Positions 7,560 through 16,181 of a DNA stretch of 64,000 nucleotides are shown piece by piece. The notes under the pieces are model-generated. The model made no database searches, had not been told where the DNA came from, and was given only the letters and a program-made list of their open reading frames with translations. Origin of the DNA: JANRLF01 sp033762815 (GTDB lineage Bacteria > Bacteroidota > Bacteroidia > Chitinophagales > CAIOSU01); assembly GCA_033762815.1 (NCBI GenBank), contig JANRLF010000008.1, forward strand, positions 186,001 to 250,000. Direction: 5' to 3'. The position numbers and the translations under genes were made by a program. Within the stretch, counting starts at the first letter, position 1, and every line of letters begins with the position of its first letter.

Positions 7560-8096
7560 TTATCCTTGCTTTACCAATTGCACATCGCAGGCAATGCGTA
7601 TTTCATCACTTACCACAACGCCGCCTGCTTCAGTTACGGCATTCCAGTTAAGGCCGAAATCTTTTCTATTGATTTTGCCGTTGATAGTAAATCCTGCTTT
7701 CGAGTTCCCCCAAGGGTCAACTACTACCCCACCAAACTCAACGTCCAGTTTCACTTTTTTGGTAGTCCCCTTAATGGTCAAGTTGCCCCACAATTCATAA
7801 CTGCCGTCATTATCTACATTTTCATAGCTATCAGCTACAAAGGAGATTTCCTTAAATTGCTCGGCATCAAAAAAATCAGGGCTTAAGAGGTGCTTGTCCC
7901 TGTCGGCATTATTGGTATTAATGGAGGTAACATCGAGCCAAAAGTCTATTTCCGCACTCATAAAATCATCGCCAGTAGTATATACGCTGGCATCGAAGCG
8001 TGAGAAGTTGCCGCTTACATTGGTAATCATCAAGTGGCGCACTTTGAAACCAATTTCAGAGTGGGCGGGGTCAAGGGTCCATTTAACTTTTTCCAT
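7560..8096 (-). CDS. YceI family protein
   Basis: A 178-residue YceI-fold protein (lipocalin-like barrel that binds polyisoprenoid or other amphiphilic lipids). The family signature is complete: WTLDPAHSEIGFKVRHLMI near the start, AEIDFWLDVTSINTNNADRD in the middle, HLLSPDFFDAEQFKEISF, GNLTIKGTTKKVKLDVEF and FGLNWNAVTEAGGVVVSDEI. There is no signal peptide, so it should be cytoplasmic, unlike E. coli YceI. The ATG at 8096 fits the family N-terminus. A perfect 7-bp inverted repeat at 8137-8154 lies just upstream. It is oriented toward the riboswitch operon but ends before it. Confidence 0.92.
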   Translation of the reverse strand: MEKVKWTLDPAHSEIGFKVRHLMITNVSGNFSRFDASVYTTGDDFMSAEIDFWLDVTSINTNNADRDKHLLSPDFFDAEQFKEISFVADSYENVDNDGSYELWGNLTIKGTTKKVKLDVEFGGVVVDPWGNSKAGFTINGKINRKDFGLNWNAVTEAGGVVVSDEIRIACDVQLVKQG

Positions 8097-8136
8097 TTGC
8101 TAGGTTTTGTTCGAATTTAAACATCTTTAGCAACAT

Positions 8137-8154
8137 TCAATGTACCAACATTGA
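8137..8154. promoter_or_regulatory. Inverted repeat, candidate operator upstream of yceI-like gene
   Basis: TCAATGT-ACCA-ACATTGA, a perfect 7-bp dyad 41 bases upstream of the yceI-like start and just after the stop of the membrane-protein gene. No T run follows on either strand, so it is more like a regulator site than a terminator. Confidence 0.35.
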
Positions 8155-8168
8155 TTATTGTTGAAAAT

Positions 8169-8582
8169 TTAACGAGCCTCTTGGCTGCTGCCAGTAGTTT
8201 CACCCAACTCCTCCAAATCTTTATGGAACTGCACCAACATAATAGTTTCAAAGATTTTAAAAATGGCAAAAAATACCATAAAGGGCAGGACGGTGTATTT
8301 GATAGGATGAAACAACAAATAATATGCTGCAAAGAAGCAAAGCGAAGCAAAGAACTTGATAGCCAGAGTAATGAAAAAAATGTTCAGGAAAAACGACTTA
8401 TTGACGCTCCTGCTATTATAATAGCCACTAAACAAAGTGAGGCCAAAAAACAAAAAAAGGCTGGCCCAACTAATAAACAAATAGGGTTTGTAAGCCGGCA
8501 AAAAACTCACTACGCCCAGTACCAAAATAAGATAAAAGGTCAACTTGGAGGTTTTCTTTACAAACTGGCGATACTTAGTCAT
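8169..8582 (-). CDS. Small four-helix membrane protein, unknown function
   Basis: A 137-residue integral membrane protein. ATG 8582 (MTKYRQFVKK) is preferred; the longer frame needs a TTG. Four hydrophobic segments are visible at about 14-29, 35-53, 63-90 and 97-117, followed by an acidic tail (KDLEELGE). The pattern resembles small AtpI-like or uncharacterised membrane proteins of Bacteroidota, but no ATP synthase genes are near. It points the same way as the yceI-like gene 72 bases downstream and could be cotranscribed. I do not recognise a function. Confidence 0.7.
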   Translation of the reverse strand: MTKYRQFVKKTSKLTFYLILVLGVVSFLPAYKPYLFISWASLFLFFGLTLFSGYYNSRSVNKSFFLNIFFITLAIKFFASLCFFAAYYLLFHPIKYTVLPFMVFFAIFKIFETIMLVQFHKDLEELGETTGSSQEAR

Positions 8583-8767
8583 CACAAACAAAATTAATAT
8601 CTTTTCATTCAAGCAGACATTAAGAATATGGTAACAATAGCTGGAAACGGAAAGTTTATCACAAATAGTAACCTAAGTAGTACTAGTCCATGTAATCATA
8701 GAATTGACAAAAGTCACTGATTGTAAACGAAAAGTGTCTCATCTTTGTATGGTTAAAAAAAGATTGG

Positions 8768-10183
8768 ATGAAAGTTGAGCAAATATATACAGGCTGTTTG
8801 GCACAAGGCGCCTACTACATAGTAAGTGAAGGCGAGGCCGCCATTATCGACCCATTGAGGGAAGTGCAACCCTATCTAGACAGGCTGGCGAAAGATGGTG
8901 TGCAGTTGAAGTATATTCTGGAAACCCATTTTCATGCAGATTTTGTAAGTGGCCACTTGGATTTGAGTCGAAAAACCGGGGCACCCATCGTATATGGCCC
9001 CACAGCCAATGCTGGTTTTGATATTCTTTTAGCTAATGATGGGCAAGAGTTACCGCTAGGAAAAGCCAAAATAAAAGTACTGCATACCCCTGGCCATACT
9101 ATGGAAAGCACCTGCTATTTGTTGATAGATGAAAACGGCAAGGAGCATTCCGTATTTACGGGCGATACCTTGTTTATTGGCGACGTTGGCCGCCCTGACC
9201 TTGCCCAAAAGGGTGCCGACTTGACCATTGAAAAATTGGCAGCGACCCTCTACCATTCCTTGAGGGATAAAATCATGACTTTGCCTGATGAGGTTACCGT
9301 ATATCCTGGGCATGGTGCAGGCAGCGCTTGTGGCAAAAACATGAGCAAAGAAACCGTATCGACTATTGGCCAGCAAAAGTTGTTCAATTACGCTTTAAGG
9401 GCGGACATGACCGAGGAGGAGTTTGTTAAAGAAGTAACCGATGGTTTGACACCTCCTCCAGGGTATTTTGGTGCCAATGTGGCCATGAACAAAGGCGGCT
9501 ATTCCAGTTTGGACGAGGTGATGGAAAAAGGGAAACGCGGCTTGTCGGCAGAAGCTTTTGAAGCTGCCGCCGAAGCTACGGAGGCCCTCATTCTGGACAC
9601 TCGCGGCAGCGGCGAGTTCAGCAAAGGATATGTTCCGCAGTCCATCAATATAGGTTTGAAGGGCGACTTTGCCCCTTGGGTTGGCGCCATGATAGTTGAC
9701 GTGAAGCAGCCCATATTACTGGTATCAGACCCGGGCACCGAAGAAGAAGTGATTATAAGGCTGAGCAGGGTGGGTTTTGACCATGTGATAGGGTATTTGG
9801 AAGGCGGCTTTGAAACCTGGAAAAAATCAGGCAAGGACATAGATACTGTACACCGCATCCCCGCCGCCCAATTTGCCTCAGAGGTACAAATAGGAACCAG
9901 TAAAGTGTTGGATGTGCGCAAAGAAAGCGAATATGCCGCAGAGCATTTGGATGAAGCATACAGCCGCCCCTTGGCCTATATCAACGATTGGGTAAAGGAT
10001 GTAAATCCCGATGAACATTTTTACCTGCACTGCGCCGGGGGCTACCGCAGCATGGTTGCGGCCTCCATCCTGCAAGCCAGGGGCTACCGCAATTTTACGG
10101 AAGTAGAAGGCGGCTTTAATGCCATCAAACAAACCAACCTGCCTAAGACCGATTATGTTTGCCAAAGCAAGGCGCTTAGCTAA
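8768..10183 (+). CDS. MBL-fold persulfide dioxygenase-like protein with two rhodanese domains
   Basis: Cytoplasmic 471-residue fusion predicted to handle sulfane sulfur (GSH- or thiol-persulfide oxidation as in ETHE1/SdoA, then sulfur transfer). The metallo-beta-lactamase domain spans 1-190: THFHADFVSGH (His54, His56, Asp58, His63), HTPGH (His110), GDTLFIGDVGRPDL (Asp133) and YPGHGAGSACGK (His182). Rhodanese domain 1 (about 265-355) has no cysteine in its active-site loop (VSDPGTEEE) and should be inactive. Domain 2 (365-460) keeps HCAGGYRS with Cys422. The next gene overlaps its 3' end by 29 bases, so the two are probably cotranscribed. Length and domain order match a known Bacteroidota type. 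Confidence 0.9.
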   Translation: MKVEQIYTGCLAQGAYYIVSEGEAAIIDPLREVQPYLDRLAKDGVQLKYILETHFHADFVSGHLDLSRKTGAPIVYGPTANAGFDILLANDGQELPLGKAKIKVLHTPGHTMESTCYLLIDENGKEHSVFTGDTLFIGDVGRPDLAQKGADLTIEKLAATLYHSLRDKIMTLPDEVTVYPGHGAGSACGKNMSKETVSTIGQQKLFNYALRADMTEEEFVKEVTDGLTPPPGYFGANVAMNKGGYSSLDEVMEKGKRGLSAEAFEAAAEATEALILDTRGSGEFSKGYVPQSINIGLKGDFAPWVGAMIVDVKQPILLVSDPGTEEEVIIRLSRVGFDHVIGYLEGGFETWKKSGKDIDTVHRIPAAQFASEVQIGTSKVLDVRKESEYAAEHLDEAYSRPLAYINDWVKDVNPDEHFYLHCAGGYRSMVAASILQARGYRNFTEVEGGFNAIKQTNLPKTDYVCQSKALS

Positions 10184-10907
10184 TAACTTTTTGCCCCTTG
10201 TTTTGCTGGTTTTGTGCTTGTTGACCCGAACGTCCTTAAAAGCCCAGCAGCATTTTAACCTATGGACCAGGGCGACGGTAGCGCTTCCATTCGCCAAAAA
10301 ATTCAGGACGGATGTGGAGTACCAGCACCGCAGGCAAAGCGGCTTTGGCAACCATAATGCTTTTGATGATAACTTGATGCATTCGTTCAGGTTATGGTTC
10401 AACTATCGGCATAGCCAGCATGTCAGCTTCATTATTTCGCCCTTTGCCTACTTTTCCAATTTTAAAGTGATACAAAAGGCAAGCGATGAACCCGCCCAAA
10501 AAAGTAAGGAGTACCGGTTTGCTGTGGCCATCGATTTGCAAGGTGAATTGGCGAAGCACTTTTTCATCACTGGCCGCACAGGGCTGGAATACCGATTGTT
10601 TGAAGCACCTTCAAACAATTTTGTTCGCTTCAGGAACCGAATTGGTTTGCGTTACGATGCCCATAGTAAAATTAGCCTGCAGCTTTTCGACGAGTTGCTT
10701 TTGAACATAGCGGGCACGGACATACAACATTTCTTTGACCACAACCGGGCGGCTTTCATTTTCAGCTATGCGCCGGTGAAACCATTTAGGATGGATATTG
10801 GATATATCTATATCACCCGTTTGGGCCGCACGGCCACCACTACCTTCGATGAGGCTAATTTCGTATGCCACTTGACGTACATCCTTCCCGAAGTCAAGAA
10901 AAAGTAA
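10155..10907 (+). CDS. DUF2490 family outer-membrane beta-barrel protein
   Basis: A 250-residue protein with a signal peptide (FLPLVLLVLCLLTRTSLKAQ), then alternating strands typical of DUF2490: FNLWTRATVALPFAKKFRTD, VEYQHRRQSGFG, GLEYRLF, RFRNRIGLRYD, FFDHNRAAFIFSYAP and RMDIGYIYI. The family is a predicted small outer-membrane barrel of unknown role. ATG 10155 lies inside the end of the persulfide-dioxygenase-like gene, so translation may be coupled. The function is unknown. Confidence 0.82.
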   Translation: MFAKARRLANNFLPLVLLVLCLLTRTSLKAQQHFNLWTRATVALPFAKKFRTDVEYQHRRQSGFGNHNAFDDNLMHSFRLWFNYRHSQHVSFIISPFAYFSNFKVIQKASDEPAQKSKEYRFAVAIDLQGELAKHFFITGRTGLEYRLFEAPSNNFVRFRNRIGLRYDAHSKISLQLFDELLLNIAGTDIQHFFDHNRAAFIFSYAPVKPFRMDIGYIYITRLGRTATTTFDEANFVCHLTYILPEVKKK

Positions 10908-11053
10908 GGTTGTATGTTTAGCTGTAAGCTTAATCATTGCTATATAACACTCGCTTGTAGACATTATAAGATAAATGCGAATGAAGTTGCTTTGGTAGCT
11001 AACTGTCTTTGGGAAAAACTAAATCATAAAGTCAAGTAAAAGAAGTTGAATAA

Positions 11054-11085
11054 TTGCTAATAATCTCAATGGATCTATATTTTTG
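11054..11085 (+). promoter_or_regulatory. Bacteroidota-type promoter upstream of the frameshifted secreted protein
   Basis: TTG at 11054-11056 and TATTTTTG at 11078-11085 match the -33 and -7 (TAnnTTTG) elements with a 21-base spacing. The ATG at 11096 would follow only a few bases after the transcription start. Confidence 0.45.
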
Positions 11086-11095
11086 TAAAAAGAGC

Positions 11096-11603
11096 ATGAA
11101 ATACATACTTGGGCTACTACTTGCGATAACTTGTACCATTTCTGTTAAGGCGCAAGATACCTTGCGTAAGGTATTGGAATATGATATAAAAATTGCGGAT
11201 GCCTCAAAGGTTAATGTGCCTGAGTTACAGCAATATATTGCCAAAGCAGGCAATGAAAATTGGGTTCTGAAATTGTTACAAGCTATCTACGGGCCAGCGG
11301 ACGGCTTTCGAAGAGCTTCATCAACCAGATAAGATTGATAAAGAGTGGTTTACAAGGGGGCTATTGGGATATAGTGATACTACTTATATCATAGATTCAG
11401 TTACCTTGGAACAATCATATGAAGTTAGGGAACATCCCCCTTGGAATCTAAATAATATTGAAGCTATTCGGATTAGAGCCGCTTATTATGGGCAATCGTT
11501 ATCGTTTTTTGGCCATGAATTTGCTCTTATTTATAGATATATTGATGTCAAGGGCAATGATAGGGGAATGTGGACTATGTTTTGGTTATACAATTTGCAG
11601 TGA
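11096..11603 (+). pseudogene. Frameshifted small secreted protein, unknown function
   Basis: The frame starts at ATG 11096 with signal peptide MKYILGLLLAITCTISVKAQ and reads to a stop at 11332. In the +1 frame, open from 11271, sequence continues smoothly (GQRTAFEELHQPDKIDKEWF, then GYSDTTYIID) to a stop at 11603. The switch must occur between 11271 and about 11330, near CTACGGGCCAGCGG. Joined, the product would be about 168 residues, secreted, ending MWTMFWLYNLQ. The family is not recognised. A single-base error in the sequence is as likely as true decay, since the downstream part has no further stops. Confidence 0.6.
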
Positions 11604-11746
11604 AGATTCCTGCGCTATTTTCGATTTAATACCATCTTGTGATGTTTGCGCGCCGACGGCGGTATAGATACAAACTTCACATTTGTTACCTCCTGGTGTT
11701 TAATCATTCGTAAGTGCATTTCCATGAACTGATTAAATCCATTCAC

Positions 11747-12568
11747 ATGTTTCCTCATAACGACGTCTTCAGCTCCGGCTGGTGCAGCATTGTATTTGCC
11801 AACCGCAACCAAGCCTATGGGGCCTACCAACTACGGCAAATCAGCGAACGTTCGCTCATTGTTGCTATGCTTATCTCCACCTTTTTGCTCTCTGGCTTTA
11901 CTGGGGCAGTACTATATGCGTATAACAAGCCAGTGGAAGCAGCACCCCATATAGTTGAAATTTATCCTGATTTGGGCACTATTGTTGAAGTACCGAAAAA
12001 TCCCACTCCTGAGCCACCCGCAGCAAGCCGGCCCGCTGCGCCAACAGCGCCCAGCAGTCAGACAAACCCAAATACTCTCTCAATTCCTTTGATAGTGGCC
12101 GACAGCACTGCGATAGATCAGCTACCTACACAAAACCCTGATGAGCAGCCGCATGTTGAACCCATCGGAGTACCGGGCGGTACAGGTACCAGCCTAACCA
12201 ATACAACAGGCACCGGCACTGGTACAGAGCCAACAACACCAACCAATACCAACGATATACATAACTGGGTACAAGTGATGCCGGAATTCCCAGGTGGCCA
12301 ACAAGCCATGATGAAATTTATCGCCAGCAATATGGAGTACCCTGCCATACCATTGGAAAATGAGGTAGAGGAAACCATTTATGTCAATTTCGTGGTGAAT
12401 GAGCATGGCAGTGTGGTCAATAGCAAAATAACCAAGGGCAGGGATAAGTACCTATGCCAAGAAGCACTGCGGGTGATTAACAGCATGCCTGCTTGGAAGC
12501 CCGGCATGCACAATGGCCAAAAGGTAAAAGTACAGTTTACCTTGCCCATCAAGTTTAGCATCAAATAA
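11747..12568 (+). CDS. tonB: Energy transducer TonB
   Basis: Inner-membrane protein that passes proton-motive energy to outer-membrane receptors. ATG 11747 is chosen over an in-frame GTG at 11714. The 273 residues show the Bacteroidota TonB start (FANRNQAYGAYQLR, residues 18-30), one transmembrane segment (about 36-58), a Pro/Thr/Gly-rich periplasmic stretch (about 75-175, including TTGTGTGTEPTTPTNTN) and the TonB C-terminal domain from about 182: MPEFPGGQQAMMKFIASNM, VNFVVNEHGSV, MPAWKPGMHNGQKVKVQFTL. It could serve the BtuB-like receptor, but no ExbBD lie nearby. A strong terminator follows. Confidence 0.93.
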   Translation: MFPHNDVFSSGWCSIVFANRNQAYGAYQLRQISERSLIVAMLISTFLLSGFTGAVLYAYNKPVEAAPHIVEIYPDLGTIVEVPKNPTPEPPAASRPAAPTAPSSQTNPNTLSIPLIVADSTAIDQLPTQNPDEQPHVEPIGVPGGTGTSLTNTTGTGTGTEPTTPTNTNDIHNWVQVMPEFPGGQQAMMKFIASNMEYPAIPLENEVEETIYVNFVVNEHGSVVNSKITKGRDKYLCQEALRVINSMPAWKPGMHNGQKVKVQFTLPIKFSIK

Positions 12569-12578
12569 TCCAAAGGGC

Positions 12579-12617
12579 GCCGTGGCAATGTAGGTGGCAT
12601 TGCCACGGCTTATTTTT
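12579..12617 (+). terminator. Rho-independent terminator after tonB
   Basis: GCCGTGGCAATG and CATTGCCACGGC form a perfect 12-bp stem with a 7-base loop, followed by TTATTTTT. It begins 10 bases after the tonB stop. Confidence 0.92.
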
Positions 12618-12640
12618 ACACCTACAATTGTAAAGTATTC

Positions 12641-12656
12641 TTATGTTCAAACATAA
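12641..12656. repeat. Perfect 16-base inverted repeat between tonB and the exonuclease gene
   Basis: TTATGTT-CA-AACATAA, about 95 bases upstream of the exonuclease/GIY-YIG start. No T run follows; it may be a regulator site. Confidence 0.3.
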
Positions 12657-12749
12657 AATCGCCCAACCGCATTGCCACTAACCGCCTGTGGATAAGTAAT
12701 CTACTTCAAAGCTATCAGGGCAAAGGAAATTGGCTAATTTTCTTTGCTT

Positions 12750-14117
12750 ATGTATGCCATCATCGACATAGAGACTACCGGGGGCAATAGCCGTACCGAT
12801 AGGATTACGGAAATAGCCATCTTTGTACATGACGGTGAAAAAATTACGGCGGAATTTAGCAGCTTAATCAATCCCGAATGCCGGATACCTTACTACATTA
12901 CTGAACTGACGGGGATAACGGACAAAATGGTGGAGCAGGCGCCAAAATTCTATGAGGTTGCCAAACAAATCGTACAGTTGACCGAAGGTACTACCATCGT
13001 GGCCCACAATGCCAAATTCGATTACCATTTTATCCGCAATGAATTTAAAAGCTTGGGCTATGAGTACAGCAAGGAAACGCTCTGTACCGTAAAGTTGAGC
13101 CGAAAATTGCTACCGGGACATGCATCTTACAGCTTGGGGAAGCTGTGCCGCGATTTAAACATTGACCTTCAACACCGGCACCGTGCCGCTGGTGATGCAG
13201 CTGCTACAGTGAAGCTTTTCGAGCTATTGCTGCAAAAGGATGGCAACCATTTCCGTAAACGCTCTGCCCAGGAACTAAAGGCACTGAAAGTACTGGAACA
13301 ACACCCGCTGCGCCCCATGCTGAACACATTGCCCGAGAAACCCGGGGTTTACTATCTGTATAATGAGCAAAGGGAATTGATATATGTGGGCAAGAGCAAC
13401 AACATTAAAAGCCGCATTACTACCCATTTAGGCAATTATACCACACAAAAGGCTGCCAGCATGACCCAAAGCGTGGCCGACATAGGTTATGAATTGACGG
13501 GTAGCGAACTCATTGCCTTGTTGAAGGAATCGGAAGAAATTAAAAAGTTTAGGCCCATTTATAACAGGGCACAAATCAGGTCAAACTATCAATTTGGGCT
13601 GATGGCTGATTATGAATTGGACGGATACCTGCATATGCGCATTGAGCGGCTTGGCCCACGCACCCAAGCCTTGACTACGTTTACTACCCGCGAGCAGGGG
13701 CGCAACCATATGGAACGGCTGGTAGAACAATTTGAGCTATGCCGCAAACTCACGGGATTGTTCCCCTCGCAAGGTGCTTGCTTCCATTATGGCATCAAAC
13801 AATGCCACGGCGCCTGTGTAGGCCATGAAAGTGCGGAAAGCTACAATGAGCGTGCCCGCCAAGCTTTGGAACTGGTTGGTTATGAACATGATAATTTCAT
13901 TATTATTGACCAAGGCCGGGAGCCCGAAGAAAAAGCGGTGGTATGTGTCGAAAATGGCCGCTATTTAGGCTATGGGTTCATTCAGGCAGAAGATGCGGGA
14001 TTAGCCCTAGAAGCATTGAAAGACCGTATCAAAGCATCGCCCAATAACCGCGACGTGCAGATGATTATCAAAAATTATCTGGAAAACGGAAAGGTGGAAC
14101 GCGTAATCACTTATTGA
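12750..14117 (+). CDS. DnaQ-type exonuclease fused to GIY-YIG (UvrC/Cho-like) nuclease
   Basis: A 455-residue DNA-processing protein. The N-terminal DEDDh 3'-5' exonuclease (about 1-170) keeps IIDIETTGG (Asp6, Glu8), AHNAKFDYHF and HRAAGDAAATVKLFE. A GIY-YIG domain follows at about 195-275: KPGVYYLYNEQRELIYVGKS and IKSRITTHL. A UvrC-like cysteine-containing region (CFHYGIKQCHGACVGH) lies near residues 350-370. There is no UvrB-binding or helix-hairpin-helix tail, so this is not UvrC itself; it resembles the exonuclease-Cho fusions known from actinobacteria and Bacteroidota, thought to assist repair or polymerase proofreading. ATG 12750 is preferred to TTG 12744. The 3' end overlaps the convergent flavoprotein by 11 bases. 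Confidence 0.88.
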   Translation: MYAIIDIETTGGNSRTDRITEIAIFVHDGEKITAEFSSLINPECRIPYYITELTGITDKMVEQAPKFYEVAKQIVQLTEGTTIVAHNAKFDYHFIRNEFKSLGYEYSKETLCTVKLSRKLLPGHASYSLGKLCRDLNIDLQHRHRAAGDAAATVKLFELLLQKDGNHFRKRSAQELKALKVLEQHPLRPMLNTLPEKPGVYYLYNEQRELIYVGKSNNIKSRITTHLGNYTTQKAASMTQSVADIGYELTGSELIALLKESEEIKKFRPIYNRAQIRSNYQFGLMADYELDGYLHMRIERLGPRTQALTTFTTREQGRNHMERLVEQFELCRKLTGLFPSQGACFHYGIKQCHGACVGHESAESYNERARQALELVGYEHDNFIIIDQGREPEEKAVVCVENGRYLGYGFIQAEDAGLALEALKDRIKASPNNRDVQMIIKNYLENGKVERVITY

Positions 14118-15663
14118 TATATCTAGCGGCAGCTAGGGCACAATTCTCACCATCCATGGCGGCTGAAACAATACCACCAGCATAGCCCGCCCCCTCACCA
14201 CAGGGGAAAAGCCCCATTACCTGAGGATGCTGCAATGTTTCGGCATCGCGGGGAATCCGTACAGGCGTAGATGTACGCGATTCAGTACCTACCAACACCC
14301 CTTCTTCGGTAAAATAGCCCTTCATTTTCTTGCCAAACTCCTGCAAGCCCAATTTCAATGCCTTGGAAACAGCGGGAGGCAATACTTGTGATAAATCGGC
14401 CGACTGTATGCCGGGCACATAAGAACAATTGGGCAGCGTAGCTGAAATGCGCCCTTTTACAAAATCAGTCATTCGCTGTGCAGGAGCCGTTAAATTGGAG
14501 CCGCCAGCAATAAATGCCTGTTGCTCCACGGCTTGCTGATAGTACATGCCTGCCAATGGTCCATACTTTATATATGGCTTGAAGTCTTCTTCAGCCACCC
14601 CTACTACCATTCCTGAATTGGCAAAAGGGTTATTGCGCTTTGATGGCGACCAACCATTCACCACAACTTCGCCCACATTAGTGGCTGCCGGTGCTATGAT
14701 ACCACCTGGGCACATACAAAATGAAAACACCCCTCTGCCATCTACTTGCTGTACCAAACTATAACTAGCAGGCGGTAGAAATTCATCGCGCACCGGGCAA
14801 TGGTATTGAATGGAATCGATAAGCCCCTGCGGGTGCTCAATACGCACCCCCAAAGCAAAAGGCTTGGCTTGTATATCAATTCCCGCTTCTTGCAGCATCT
14901 TAAAGATATCCCTTGCAGAATGGCCTGTTGCTAAAATCAAAGCCTTGCCATGAAAAATGGCACCATTACTGGCTTTAGCTCCCACTATTGCCCCATTATT
15001 GATGAGTAATTGCTCCAAGCGGGTATTGAAATGCACTTCGCCCCCATAAGCTTCAATCCGTTCGCGCATGGCAGTTATAATTTGGGGCAACTTATTGGTA
15101 CCTATGTGTGGGTGCGCCTCATATAAAATCCGCTCATCGGCACCGTGGGCAAAGAAAATGTCCAGTATCCGATTGATATCGCCTCGTTTATTGGAACGGG
15201 TATAAAGCTTGCCATCAGAATAAGTACCAGCACCTCCCTCACCAAAACAATAGTTGGATTCAGGATGGACGGTACGGCTCTTCATAATGTCCGCCAAATC
15301 GCGCCGCCTGGAGCGAACATCTTTGCCCCTTTCCAAAATAATGGGCTTTATGCCCAGTTCAATCAATTTTAAAGCGGCAAACAATCCTGCAGGGCCAGCA
15401 CCTATTATTAAAACAGGATTAACTTTTCTTACATCCCGAAAGTGGATTTCGGTAGCTGTTCGGGTCGCTGGTTCGCCAATAAACAAATCAAGCACTAACT
15501 GGTAATAGATTTGCCTTCCACGAGCATCAATGGATTGCCGAACTTTAATAAATCCTTGTATTTCTGAGCGATTGATACCTGCTTCCTTTGAGGCCTTTTG
15601 GAGCAAAATAGCATCATCAAAAGCTTCGGCTGGGAGAAGCCTAAGCTGCACACGTTTTACCAT
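14107..15663 (-). CDS. FAD-dependent dehydrogenase of the COG2509 type
   Basis: A 518-residue cytoplasmic flavoprotein. After an N-terminal domain of about 85 residues (KRVQLRLLPAEAF) comes the dinucleotide-binding motif VLIIGAGPAGLFAALKLIEL, then ILERGKDVRSRRRD and the family block SNYCFGEGGAGTYSDGKLYT. Later motifs are ILATGHSARDIFKML and FPCGEGAGYAGGIVSAAMDG, the second FAD-contacting segment. The family is widespread and its substrate is not known. The gene is convergent with the exonuclease gene. It starts at ATG 15663 and no clear partner lies next to it. Confidence 0.88.
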   Translation of the reverse strand: MVKRVQLRLLPAEAFDDAILLQKASKEAGINRSEIQGFIKVRQSIDARGRQIYYQLVLDLFIGEPATRTATEIHFRDVRKVNPVLIIGAGPAGLFAALKLIELGIKPIILERGKDVRSRRRDLADIMKSRTVHPESNYCFGEGGAGTYSDGKLYTRSNKRGDINRILDIFFAHGADERILYEAHPHIGTNKLPQIITAMRERIEAYGGEVHFNTRLEQLLINNGAIVGAKASNGAIFHGKALILATGHSARDIFKMLQEAGIDIQAKPFALGVRIEHPQGLIDSIQYHCPVRDEFLPPASYSLVQQVDGRGVFSFCMCPGGIIAPAATNVGEVVVNGWSPSKRNNPFANSGMVVGVAEEDFKPYIKYGPLAGMYYQQAVEQQAFIAGGSNLTAPAQRMTDFVKGRISATLPNCSYVPGIQSADLSQVLPPAVSKALKLGLQEFGKKMKGYFTEEGVLVGTESRTSTPVRIPRDAETLQHPQVMGLFPCGEGAGYAGGIVSAAMDGENCALAAARYINK

Positions 15664-15728
15664 AAGCTTTGGGTTAGGTAGTTATCCTAAATGCATGCAA
15701 TATAGCAATAGTTGTTTTTCGAGCAATA

Positions 15729-15768
15729 AAAAAAGGCGGCAACCGCAGGGGTATAACCGCCTTTATAA
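15729..15768 (-). terminator. Rho-independent terminator after the ArsR-type regulator
   Basis: AAAGGCGG and CCGCCTTT form an 8-bp stem around a 17-base loop; on the minus strand the stem is followed by a T run. It begins 25 bases downstream of the regulator stop, and lies between that gene and the flavoprotein start. Confidence 0.85.
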
Positions 15769-15792
15769 AAATGCGAAACAGGAATAAATTGA

Positions 15793-16116
15793 CTATGCAG
15801 CGATGGAAGCAGCGCTTTCCAACACTTCATTTACATTCTGTACGAAACTCTTTACTGCATCAGTATTTACGCTGTACCAAATGGTTTTTCCTTCACGCTC
15901 GGTATTTACGAAACCTTCATTTCTTAAAATAGCCAAATGCTGAGAAGCTACTGACTGCTCAATGCGCAACTTCACATAAATATCAGTTACATTCATGCGG
16001 TTGTTGCTGTCATTGATCAATACCAGGATGCTTTGACGCAAAGGATGGTACAAAGCTCTTACTTTTGATTTTGCCCTTTGAAGGGTTTCCATTTCTTCTT
16101 TATTCAAATAATTCAT
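15793..16116 (-). CDS. ArsR-family winged-helix regulator without cysteines
   Basis: A 107-residue ArsR/SmtB-fold repressor. The winged helix is clear: LYHPLRQSILVLINDS (helix 1-2), NVTDIYVKLRIEQSVASQHL (helix-turn-helix, recognition helix about 53-66) and LRNEGFVNTEREGKTIWYSV (wing). There is not one cysteine and no DxH pair in the last helix, so the classic metal sites are missing; a non-metal signal is likely. It is preceded by a palindrome and promoter at 16182-16212 and followed by its own terminator, so it appears monocistronic and possibly autoregulated. Confidence 0.88.
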   Translation of the reverse strand: MNYLNKEEMETLQRAKSKVRALYHPLRQSILVLINDSNNRMNVTDIYVKLRIEQSVASQHLAILRNEGFVNTEREGKTIWYSVNTDAVKSFVQNVNEVLESAASIAA

Positions 16117-16181
16117 AAAAAGGGTTTAAGGTGTTTAACTAAAAAGGTTGGGTCAATTATTATTCTTCAAATTATTCAACA

